Source: Candidatus Heimdallarchaeota archaeon (GTDB taxonomy: Archaea; Asgardarchaeota; Heimdallarchaeia; Heimdallarchaeales; Heimdallarchaeaceae). Taken from it: 7,455 nt of DNA. Location of the stretch: positions 1-7,455 of the forward strand of contig JAUVXQ010000054.1 in assembly GCA_030603505.1 (NCBI GenBank), in the 5' to 3' direction. Positions 1 through 6,689 of this stretch are shown piece by piece; positions within the stretch are counted from its first letter, which is position 1; each line of letters begins with the position of its first letter. The notes under the pieces were generated by a model, which was given only the letters and a program-made list of their open reading frames with translations, ran no database searches and had not been told where the DNA came from. A program made the translations under genes and the position numbers.

Positions 1-3000
1 TAAAAAACTCTATTAGAGTAATAAAAGGACTTGAAAAGGGCGAGATCAACTTCCATATTGCCCCTTTCTCAGATTTCCCAAGTCCATTTGCTCATGGAAT
101 AGTTTTACTTGGAGTTGCAGATGTAGTACAGATAGCTGATAGAAGTGCGTTACTCAGAGAGCTTCACCAACAAGTTTTACAGAGAGTATATGGAAAAGAG
201 GGAACAAAAGAGATTCTGTTTAGTAAAGAGCTTGTAGAAAGAATTTTCAATAATCGTAGTTATAAGAATCCTGAATTCCCTATTTCTTCACCAAGGTATT
301 TAAGAAATGCAATCAAAGCTTTAGCTCCTCTCAGGGTAATAGAAAGCCTTACTCCAAGTATATACCATTTAAGTATAGTAGATCCAGAAAAAATACGCTC
401 TTGGGCTTTAGATTTGCATAATAGCGGAGATTTAGTTTCAATACCTGTTTCTAGAAATGATAATAGATCCATTATAATGTTAGATTTTCCATTGTTCTGG
501 AATATATATGTTAAATCTACTGAAATCGATGATTTAGGCCAAAGTATAATTGTTCTTCTTAAAACGAATAACAAACTATCTTCAAGAGATATTGCAAACG
601 TCCTTAGTGAAACAGAGATTAGAGTGTTTTCTAGTTTATATAAACTAGAACAGAATTTTCTAATAATAAGAACCAATTTTGAATTTCACAGAGGAAAGGT
701 TAAATGGAAGTATTCGCTAATCGAGAACATAATACCGAAAGAAATTCTTAACCAAACAAAGAATCTTGATCCTGAAGAATGTCTTAAAAGAGTTTTACTG
801 AGATATCTAAAAGTTCATGGACCTTCAACAAAGGGTCAGATAGCAGAATATTTGAAAATTGAAGAAGAAAAAGTAGATAGATCTTTATCAGAGTATGAGC
901 AAGACAACAAGATTCTGAAAGGTCAATTTGTAGAGGGTACGGTCGACCACCAATATATAACCTTAGAAGACAGAGAGTTGCTAAGAAACCTAAGTAATAG
1001 AAGTATAGATTCAACTATACTATCAAATGACGATCTGAATTATGTGAGGTATCATTTTATTGTTGAACAATATCTTGATAGAAAAATAACTGGGAAAGAA
1101 GCTGTTCTTAATATTTTGGGTGATTTTGGTTCGATAGAAGATTTAAGTTCATTGAATATACGAATACAAAATTTCGAACTAGATTGGCTAAGAAGCTTGA
1201 TTGAACAGAATGAATTGATTCGTGGACGTTTTAGTCACAATAGATTAGCGTATGTAAGCCGAGAGGTGTTCCCTCATTATTATTCATCATATAGTGACAA
1301 AATTCAGTTTACAAGTGTTGAAAATAAAGTATTATCTACGATTAAAAAGTATGGATCATTGACTAAGAGAGAAATTAGCGAATATGCAGAACTGGATAGT
1401 GATATAACACAAGAAAGCATAATGTTATTGGATAAAACGTTACATTTAGTTAGGAAGTCGTTACATTTTGAGTCTTTTATTCCTAAGCGTTTCACACCTA
1501 ATGTATATGATATTTCAACTAAATATCTGAATATAAACACACTACCATCATACAAGGAGAGTCAAAAGTTCATAATTTTGAAACATATTCATTCACTAGG
1601 ACCCGTTTCAGTCGTGGAGCTTACTCAAGTTTCCGGTTTTAGATATAGTGATGTTGAAAGTATAATAAAACAACTTCTAAAAGCAAAGAATGTCTTAGAG
1701 AAAAAACTAACTGAAAGAGATACAAATTACTATCTAACCAAAGAACGTTATGAGCAGATAGTGAAAATTAAAGCTAATTTAATCAACAATATGCAATCAA
1801 CAAACGAAAGGATAGTGATAATACCCAGAAATGATCCTTTTGCAAAACTTGGATTAAGAATGCACCTTCGGGACATTTATGGAGAAGGCCACATTGACCC
1901 CATACTCTTGGATGGTTCAGTCATTGGTTCGATCGAGTACAAACTTCATCGGGGAAGATATCTACAAGTATATGATTTAAAAATTGATGCAGATATAATT
2001 TTTGATTTCTCATTGCTTCAGAAAATCGCTGCAGAATTAACGTCATATATAAGGAATGTTCATAAAGTTCTAAGTCTTCAAATTGAAGATATTAATGGAA
2101 GGTCAATATTATCCAAGAGTAATGGAATAATTCGTGATATTTTTATTAAAACAGGCTTTCGTTTGATTCAAGATACATTAGTGGGAGGAGAAACAATCAC
2201 TCGTGTTTTCAAGAAGGATCTAGTTGAAAAATTCATTATGAATATTTTGTGGCTTAGAATTGATTATCCAGCGTTGAACTCTGATAGTTTACTTGCGCTA
2301 ATCAATCAATTTGGTTGGTTAAGTTTGGAAGAGATATTTGCACGATTTCCTGACAATATCTCTTCAGTCACATTGTATCTTCTTAATAAATTACTGGAAG
2401 AAAAGAAAATAATCTATCTGGGTAATGCTTTCTACTCATTACGCTTTGCTCGTTATAGAAAAAGTGGATTAAGACGAAGGAAGCAAGTAAAACAAGAACA
2501 CGTGTCAATCTATAAACTGATACAAAAAGGAAACTCTACAATAGCTCAACTTACAAATAAAACTGGTGATTCGATTGTTTCTGTGAGAACAGCTATTAAT
2601 GCTCTGGAGACAAATGTACAAATAGGTGTTAGGAAGATTAGTACAACCTTTAAAACCCAAGAATACTGGGATTTACAGAGTTTTATTCCTGAATTAGAGG
2701 GGGAAAATTTAGAACTGCGTGCAAATTACATTTATGATATTGTCAAAAGTTTTGGAGTAGCAACTGAGGAACAAATTATAGAAAGAGCGTCAATTACAAG
2801 TGTTATATCAAAAATAAGAGTCAAAGAAGCAATAGCTAAACTTGTTGAAGAGGAAAGACTCTTAGCCGGAAGATTTGTAGAAGACACCATTCATTTCTTT
2901 TATATTACTAAAAAACATTTTGAAGAGCTAGAAATGCTTGAGAAACAGGAAGAATCGCTCGTCGAATACATTCCTAAACTAGTTAAAGAGAAATACTACT

Positions 3001-3308
3001 TACTTCCACCACATGACATTGCAAATGTAATTTTGAGAGATTTACTTCCAGAACAGTTTGATATTACAATTAAAAACTACATTGTGGTAATAAATCAGAA
3101 AATTGCTGCTCAATTTAGCTTAGATGATTCTAATCATAAAAAGTTCAGAGTAAATAACGTGAACCTAGCTCCTTGGGTTAATACAGATATGACATTCAAT
3201 TACATAATAAATGCAGTTCAATCGCTCCCTTCATTTTATCCTCTGGAGGTGCAACATATAGTGATTGAACGAATTAATGGAATTTCTGTGCTTTCGTTGG
3301 TGAAATAA
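1..3308 (+). CDS. lhr: Lhr-type ATP-dependent helicase, C-terminal part (5' end outside window)
   Basis: Frame is open from the left edge (first full codon nt 3) to TAA at 3306-3308, so 1101 residues of a longer protein are visible. The ATPase core is not in the window; assignment rests on the tail. Residues 26-60 contain PSPFAHG and DRSALLRELHQQVL, resembling the segment after the RecA domains of Lhr-family superfamily 2 helicases (bacterial form PSPFA...L..RR). WH segments follow near 106-170, 179-230 and 264-323 (RYLKVHGPSTKGQIAEYL, then KGQFVEG), a typical Lhr C-terminal WH. Two long repeat units follow (343-737, 738-1101), each ending in an AlkZ/YcaQ-like barrel (IIPRNDP at 606-612; degenerate LLPPHDI at 1000-1006). 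Lhr helicases unwind DNA in repair; the bacterial C-terminal domain is a WH array that nucleates oligomers. Odd points: the second C-terminal unit, and an abutting in-frame gene built of the same units. Family fairly confident; exact subfamily not. Confidence 0.72.
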   Translation, partial: KNSIRVIKGLEKGEINFHIAPFSDFPSPFAHGIVLLGVADVVQIADRSALLRELHQQVLQRVYGKEGTKEILFSKELVERIFNNRSYKNPEFPISSPRYLRNAIKALAPLRVIESLTPSIYHLSIVDPEKIRSWALDLHNSGDLVSIPVSRNDNRSIIMLDFPLFWNIYVKSTEIDDLGQSIIVLLKTNNKLSSRDIANVLSETEIRVFSSLYKLEQNFLIIRTNFEFHRGKVKWKYSLIENIIPKEILNQTKNLDPEECLKRVLLRYLKVHGPSTKGQIAEYLKIEEEKVDRSLSEYEQDNKILKGQFVEGTVDHQYITLEDRELLRNLSNRSIDSTILSNDDLNYVRYHFIVEQYLDRKITGKEAVLNILGDFGSIEDLSSLNIRIQNFELDWLRSLIEQNELIRGRFSHNRLAYVSREVFPHYYSSYSDKIQFTSVENKVLSTIKKYGSLTKREISEYAELDSDITQESIMLLDKTLHLVRKSLHFESFIPKRFTPNVYDISTKYLNINTLPSYKESQKFIILKHIHSLGPVSVVELTQVSGFRYSDVESIIKQLLKAKNVLEKKLTERDTNYYLTKERYEQIVKIKANLINNMQSTNERIVIIPRNDPFAKLGLRMHLRDIYGEGHIDPILLDGSVIGSIEYKLHRGRYLQVYDLKIDADIIFDFSLLQKIAAELTSYIRNVHKVLSLQIEDINGRSILSKSNGIIRDIFIKTGFRLIQDTLVGGETITRVFKKDLVEKFIMNILWLRIDYPALNSDSLLALINQFGWLSLEEIFARFPDNISSVTLYLLNKLLEEKKIIYLGNAFYSLRFARYRKSGLRRRKQVKQEHVSIYKLIQKGNSTIAQLTNKTGDSIVSVRTAINALETNVQIGVRKISTTFKTQEYWDLQSFIPELEGENLELRANYIYDIVKSFGVATEEQIIERASITSVISKIRVKEAIAKLVEEERLLAGRFVEDTIHFFYITKKHFEELEMLEKQEESLVEYIPKLVKEKYYLLPPHDIANVILRDLLPEQFDITIKNYIVVINQKIAAQFSLDDSNHKKFRVNNVNLAPWVNTDMTFNYIINAVQSLPSFYPLEVQHIVIERINGISVLSLVK
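1029..2213 (+). repeat. Lhr-CTD-like protein repeat, unit 1 of 4
   Basis: About 395 residues. Order of parts: helical lead (VEQYLDRKITGKEAVLNIL, then DFGSIEDLSSLNIR) ending in LIRGRF...LAYVSREVF; a WH (VLSTIKKYGSLTKREISEY); a second WH (ILKHIHSLGPVSVVELTQV, ending YYLTKERYE); then a beta-rich part opening with IIPRNDP, continuing with DGSVIGSIEYK and closing with IEDINGRSILS. This is the copy in the position expected for the native Lhr C-terminal domain, so it is probably the ancestral one. Similarity to the other units is at protein level only; I saw no long shared DNA stretches. Confidence 0.6.
2214..3305 (+). repeat. Lhr-CTD-like protein repeat, unit 2 of 4
   Basis: About 364 residues with the same order of parts as unit 1: lead (DSLLALINQFGWLSLEEIF, then EEKKIIYLGNAFYSLRFARY); a WH (SIYKLIQKGNSTIAQLTNK); a WH (YDIVKSFGVATEEQIIE, then LLAGRFVED and FFYITKKHFEEL); barrel-like end (LLPPHDI, IAAQFSL, IERINGISVLS). 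The DP of the barrel entry motif is changed to DI. A basic stretch (FARYRKSGLRRRKQVKQ) sits between the lead and the first WH and is absent from the other units. The unit ends exactly at the stop codon. Confidence 0.55.
3299..3303 (+). promoter_or_regulatory. Ribosome binding site for the second repeat protein
   Basis: GGTGA lies 5 nt before the ATG at 3309, inside the last codons of the upstream gene, and matches the GGTGA part of the Shine-Dalgarno consensus. Together with the abutting TAA-ATG it supports reinitiation or coupled translation, and it argues that the ATG is a real start and not merely the codon after a chance nonsense mutation. Confidence 0.5.
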
Positions 3309-4433
3309 ATGACAAAGGAAAATGTTAGCTTGTCTCTTGAACAATTAGCAAGATATCTCGCTGAAAAACAAAACCTAACAAAACAATATATGGGTGTTAA
3401 CTACAAGCATGCTATATCGATTTCTAAGAATCTTGTATTTTTCCAAGATTCAGAATCACTTTATGCACGTATGAGAACTTTTTCCAGTTCTCTTATTCAT
3501 TCGTTAATCAAGAATAAGCTTATAGTTCAAGCTCCCTTTATCGAGAAAAAGCTTACATATGTTAGCAATGATTTGCTTCCATTTTTTTATTTCAGCAATT
3601 TAAAAGACAATATTGAATACAAAATACCTGAAACTAGATCAGTTTTGGAATTCATTAAGGAGCAATATATTACAACACGTCAGAAGATTGTGAGTAAATT
3701 TGGTTTACAAAGAGAAACAATTATGGAAATACTTGCTGAGTTAAGAGAAAACTATCAGATATTCATGTATTATGATGGTTCAAAGTGGACAATAAGCGAC
3801 TCTGAATCACTTTTACATGAAGGTACAATAAGCCGTTCAACAGCTATAACTGAAATGGTTTTTCAAATTATCAAAAGTTTTGGACCAATAACTGTACCTC
3901 AAGTTATGAAAGTTCTAAATCTCTCAGGAGGTAGAGTAAGTACCAGTTTGATAGATCTTTATGAAACAGAGAGAGTAATAAGAGGGTATTTTATTGAAAA
4001 TTCAAGTTATGAAGCTTTTATAGTAACAGATGAATTAGAGCATCTAGAACAGTTTATTGAGTTGTACGAAACGAAGGAAAATGTTGAGTTTCAACTTTTA
4101 CCAGCAAATGATCCACTAGTTAGATATTGGTCTTCTGCTGATTTTGCTATAATGGATGACACCAGAAGAATATTAATAATGATATCAGGACTGCCTATCT
4201 GTTCTTTTGATTATAAGGTTATTAATGACGATTTACACATTCAGAATCTTCTAAAAACAAGTCAATATTCATATTATGAAGAAGAAATAATCAAAAAGGT
4301 AAAAGAGTTTGCAGAGAACCAAGGGAAAATACTGGTTTTTCCAAAAACACAGTCAGAAGCTTTAGAAAATCAAGCTAAACTTTTCTATGAACAACTAAAA
4401 AAGAGAAGTTTTACGTCAAGAGGTTCTGAGTTA
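3309..4433 (+). repeat. Lhr-CTD-like protein repeat, unit 3 of 4
   Basis: About 375 residues from the ATG. The lead aligns with unit 1: LIHSLIKNKLIVQAPFIEKK, then LTYVSNDLLPFFYFS, corresponds to LRSLIEQNELIRGRFSHN, then LAYVSREVFPHYYSS. Then a WH (VLEFIKEQYITTRQKIVSKF), a WH (FQIIKSFGPITVPQVMKVL, VIRGYFIEN, AFIVTDELEHLEQF) and the barrel part (LLPANDPLVRYW, SGLPICSFDYK). The late ING motif of the other units is not recognisable here. Confidence 0.55.
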
Positions 4434-5678
4434 ACTACTAGTCTATCGCACATTAAAGTTCCTCAAGATACAACCAAAAGAATATCTTGGATAGATGTTT
4501 TTCCATTTATTCATGACCTTCAATATCTCAATAGGAAAAGTGAATTTAAGACTAAACAAGAGCTTATCAAAGGTATAAGAAACATCGGTGTTCCTCTTCC
4601 AATAAATTCACTTAAAGTTAGGACAAGTAGAGGAAAGGAAAATATCATCACTAATCTTCAAGTAAGTAAACAGATTGCCATAGGAAAATTTGGCGGTTTC
4701 TCTCGAGGTTTAATCTTGGCATCAGACTATTTTCTATATTCCAAATTACGTGTTACAAAATCGATTGGTGTTTTCGAGGAAAAAGCTCTAAACTTCATTC
4801 AACAAAAAGGTAAGGTCAATTTTAAGCAACTTAGAGAAGGATTGAGATTATCAGATAGAGTGATTTTAGCAACTCTAAGGAGACTTGAAGATGCAAATGA
4901 AGTTATACAAGGTAAATCCTCATCGAATCAAATAGTGTGGTATCCTGTTTCAGACTATCTAAAAAACACACAAGTAAGAAATATCTCTTCTCAAAGAGAT
5001 GCATGGTTAGAAGTTCTTCATAGAATTCTTTCTACCAATTTACCTTTATCCATTAGACAAATTGCAAATATTACAGGTTTATCAAACACACAAGTTGAAA
5101 TCTATTTAAGGGAGCTTATTGCATCAAAGGGGGTAAGATCAGGTCGTTTTATTGAAGAAGAAAAGGATGCTCAATACACTACAAAAGAAATAGAGGAGAG
5201 TTTAACGGGTTTTCTTTACAAACAAGAAAGTGAGGTTCCAGAGCTAGAAGAAAGTGAGGTTCCAGAGCTAGAAGAAAGCGAAATAATCTATTTACCAAGA
5301 GCTGATCCTTTGCTAGTTTTATATCGTTCTTTTCTACTTCGAAAATTTAAAACAAGGACTCTGTTTCAAAGGTCTTTACCCTCTGAATATGGTGAATTAA
5401 TGTTAATTAATGGACTTCCCTTCGCCGCATTACATATGAAGAAAACAGAGGGAATAGAATATATTAACAATATTGAACTTTTGGCAGGATATGAAGACAA
5501 TCATACATTAATGCTAATGTTGACTGCAATTAATGATTTTTACAATAAGACAAAGAAAAACGGTAAAAAGACTATACAAATTAAACAAATAAACGGAGTT
5601 CATCTAAAATCCAACAGAGCAAGATATATACTCACTTTAATGAATGATATGCAAATCGACTATCACATCATTCCATGA
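3309..5678 (+). CDS. Helicase-free protein made of two Lhr C-terminal-domain-like units
   Basis: 789 residues, ATG directly after the TAA of the helicase gene and in the same frame. No Walker A/B, DEAD/DEAH or other ATPase motif, no signal peptide and no membrane segment, so a soluble non-enzymatic or barrel-acting protein is likely. It consists of two units (about 1-375 and 389-789), each with a helical lead, two WH domains (IIKSFGPITVPQV at 187-199 then VIRGYFIEN; LSIRQIANITGLS at 580-592 then GRFIEEE) and an AlkZ/YcaQ-like barrel segment (LLPANDP 263-269; YLPRADP 661-667). Residues 640-655 are a tandem ESEVPELE linker. Upstream spacing implies co-expression with the helicase. Possible roles, all inferred: a DNA-gripping or oligomerising partner of the helicase, or the detached C-terminus of a once single protein. 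Alkyl-base glycosylase activity, as in AlkZ, cannot be judged by eye. Annotation pipelines would probably call it hypothetical or winged-helix protein. Confidence 0.7.
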   Translation: MTKENVSLSLEQLARYLAEKQNLTKQYMGVNYKHAISISKNLVFFQDSESLYARMRTFSSSLIHSLIKNKLIVQAPFIEKKLTYVSNDLLPFFYFSNLKDNIEYKIPETRSVLEFIKEQYITTRQKIVSKFGLQRETIMEILAELRENYQIFMYYDGSKWTISDSESLLHEGTISRSTAITEMVFQIIKSFGPITVPQVMKVLNLSGGRVSTSLIDLYETERVIRGYFIENSSYEAFIVTDELEHLEQFIELYETKENVEFQLLPANDPLVRYWSSADFAIMDDTRRILIMISGLPICSFDYKVINDDLHIQNLLKTSQYSYYEEEIIKKVKEFAENQGKILVFPKTQSEALENQAKLFYEQLKKRSFTSRGSELTTSLSHIKVPQDTTKRISWIDVFPFIHDLQYLNRKSEFKTKQELIKGIRNIGVPLPINSLKVRTSRGKENIITNLQVSKQIAIGKFGGFSRGLILASDYFLYSKLRVTKSIGVFEEKALNFIQQKGKVNFKQLREGLRLSDRVILATLRRLEDANEVIQGKSSSNQIVWYPVSDYLKNTQVRNISSQRDAWLEVLHRILSTNLPLSIRQIANITGLSNTQVEIYLRELIASKGVRSGRFIEEEKDAQYTTKEIEESLTGFLYKQESEVPELEESEVPELEESEIIYLPRADPLLVLYRSFLLRKFKTRTLFQRSLPSEYGELMLINGLPFAALHMKKTEGIEYINNIELLAGYEDNHTLMLMLTAINDFYNKTKKNGKKTIQIKQINGVHLKSNRARYILTLMNDMQIDYHIIP
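4473..5675 (+). repeat. Lhr-CTD-like protein repeat, unit 4 of 4
   Basis: About 401 residues. Lead: QELIKGIRNIGVPLPINSLK, then QIAIGKFGGFSRGLILASDY, with the FG-x-SL-x-R spacing of unit 1. Then a WH (ALNFIQQKGKVNFKQLREGL), a WH (LHRILSTNLPLSIRQIANIT, GRFIEEE, QYTTKEIEESL), a linker carrying a tandem octapeptide, and the barrel part (YLPRADPLLVLYR, INGLPFAALHMK, IKQINGVHLKS). Ends at the stop codon of the gene. Confidence 0.55.
5226..5273 (+). repeat. Perfect tandem 24-bp duplication (ESEVPELE x2)
   Basis: Two identical, adjacent 24-bp copies (5226-5249, 5250-5273) followed by a partial third (GAAAGCGAA, 5274-5282). They are in frame and encode ESEVPELE twice and then ESE, at residues 640-655. 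The repeat lies between the last WH and the barrel entry motif of unit 4. Identity at every base suggests a recent slippage or unequal-exchange event; the acidic, proline-containing peptide suits a flexible linker. Confidence 0.95.
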
Positions 5679-5694
5679 ACTGTCTCTATCTAAA

Positions 5695-5702
5695 GGAGGG
5701 GG
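5695..5702 (+). promoter_or_regulatory. Strong Shine-Dalgarno-like GGAGGGGG with no start codon
   Basis: GGAGGGGG sits 17 nt after the stop of the second repeat gene. The following 20 nt contain no ATG, GTG or TTG, and the next possible starts of the MEMO gene are 50 and 74 nt away, beyond normal spacing. It is followed by a small dyad, ACTGTTCAGT (5711-5720). It may be a relic, an RNA structure element or chance. Confidence 0.3.
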
Positions 5703-5726
5703 ACTTCTTCACTGTTCAGTTAAATC

Positions 5727-5734
5727 AATATATT
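5727..5734 (+). promoter_or_regulatory. Putative TATA box for the MEMO gene
   Basis: AATATATT in the 97-bp gap between the repeat gene and the MEMO gene. Archaeal transcription starts about 25 nt downstream of such a box, which would put it near 5754-5760 and give a leader of roughly 20 nt before the ATG at 5776. No convincing BRE was identified. The region is AT-rich, so chance matches are likely. Confidence 0.35.
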
Positions 5735-5775
5735 GAGGGATAAATTTTTTATTGAGAAAGATAAAGTTATTATTG

Positions 5776-6618
5776 ATGATACGACATGCTCAAGTTGCAG
5801 GAACTTTTTATCCAAGAGATAAAGAAGCTTTAATAAAAGAAATAGAATCGTCCTTTACTTGCTCTTTAGGACCTGGAGAACTTCCAAAGAATGAAAAAAA
5901 AGACGGACTTACACCTTTCTTTGTGGTTCCCCATGCCGGATATATGTATAGCGGACCTGTTGCTAGTTGGAGTTATTTGGAACTAAGCAAATTTCAACAA
6001 CCACAGACAGTTATCATTCTTGGACCAAACCATCATGGGATCGGACCAGATATTGCTTTACCTGAAAAGGTTGAAACGTGGGAAACTCCTTTTGGTTCAG
6101 TTGAAATAAATCATAAACTTATAGATAAAATCGCGGATATTTATCCTTTAGTAAAAAGGAACGATTTAGCTCATCAAAGAGAACACTCGATTGAAGTGCA
6201 ATTACCATTTTTACAGTACATTTACAATAAACCTTTCAAACTTATTCCTATTGGTTTAATAAACCAAAGCTACGAAGTTTGCTTAATACTGGGCGAAATA
6301 TTAGCAAAAGTGTGTGAAAAAGAAGATATTGTGATTATTGCTTCTTCAGATTTGACACATTATGAGTCTCATGATAAAGCAAAAGAACAAGATTTGAAAA
6401 TTCTTCAAGCTGTAGAAGACATGGATACAAAGAAATTATATGATATAAAACTGGATTTAAATGTCTCAATGTGTGGTCATGGACCAATTGGTGTAACAAT
6501 TGAATCAGCAAAAAGAATGGGAAGATCTTCTGGAAAAATCTTGAAATATGCAACATCGGGAGATTCTTCAGGAATTAAAAATCAAGTAGTAGGTTATGGT
6601 TCAGTAGTTTTTTACTAA
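5776..6618 (+). CDS. MEMO1 family protein (AmmeMemoRadiSam system protein B-like)
   Basis: 280 residues, full length for the MEMO family (human MEMO1 is just under 300), a fold related to class III extradiol dioxygenases. Visible conserved blocks: QVAGTFYP (6-13), VPHAGYMYSGP (51-61), GPNHHGIGPDIAL (83-95), HQREHSIEVQLPFLQ (133-147), SSDLTHYE (190-197), MCGHGPIG (232-239). His53, His86 or His87, His195 and Cys233 correspond to the metal-binding His/His/His/Cys set described for human MEMO1, so an iron- or copper-dependent role is possible. The reaction in archaea is unknown. ATG 5776 is preferred to TTG 5752 because family members begin just before the R-x-x-x-VAG-x-FYP block and the TTG adds only a short LLL-containing tail. 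No AMMECR1 or radical-SAM partner is in the window. The 97-bp and 71-bp flanking gaps, each with a TATA-like box, suggest its own transcription unit. Confidence 0.93.
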   Translation: MIRHAQVAGTFYPRDKEALIKEIESSFTCSLGPGELPKNEKKDGLTPFFVVPHAGYMYSGPVASWSYLELSKFQQPQTVIILGPNHHGIGPDIALPEKVETWETPFGSVEINHKLIDKIADIYPLVKRNDLAHQREHSIEVQLPFLQYIYNKPFKLIPIGLINQSYEVCLILGEILAKVCEKEDIVIIASSDLTHYESHDKAKEQDLKILQAVEDMDTKKLYDIKLDLNVSMCGHGPIGVTIESAKRMGRSSGKILKYATSGDSSGIKNQVVGYGSVVFY

Positions 6619-6623
6619 GAACC

Positions 6624-6631
6624 ATTATATA
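6624..6631 (+). promoter_or_regulatory. Putative TATA box for the small GTPase gene
   Basis: ATTATATA in the 71-bp gap after the MEMO gene. It would place transcription start near 6652-6658, giving a leader of about 35 nt containing GTGGGA. A second candidate (ACTATATAT, 6662-6670) lies 20 nt before the ATG and would give a leaderless transcript starting near 6690. I cannot decide between them. Confidence 0.35.
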
Positions 6632-6689
6632 GAGATAGAGATATGTTCATTAATAATAGTAACTATATATCTGTGTGGGATAGAAAATT

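Noticed and set aside
414..416. TTG as the start of the first gene
   Set aside because: The frame is open upstream to the window edge, and the upstream residues carry helicase-family sequence (PSPFAHG), so this TTG is an internal Leu codon.
260..1555. Open frames on the minus strand within the helicase gene (260-676, 784-1014, 1304-1555)
   Set aside because: They lie wholly inside a well-supported coding frame, have no recognisable domains, and their translations look like antisense of AT-rich coding DNA.
3309..5678. Second gene as a transcription regulator or defence-system protein
   Set aside because: Winged helices alone would allow this, but the repeated WH-WH-barrel order matches the tail of the neighbouring helicase better than any regulator architecture, and no effector domain is visible.
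5745..5750. T6 run as terminator for the helicase pair
   Set aside because: It lies downstream of the proposed MEMO TATA box and is short; chance in AT-rich DNA is as likely.
5752..5754. TTG start giving an 8-residue longer MEMO protein
   Set aside because: MEMO proteins begin close to the VAG-x-FYP block; ATG 5776 fits that length. GAGG at 5735 is 13 nt before the TTG, so the longer form is not fully excluded.
6608..6613. T6 run at the end of the MEMO gene as a terminator
   Set aside because: It encodes the conserved hydrophobic C-terminus and there is only a single short tract; too weak to call.
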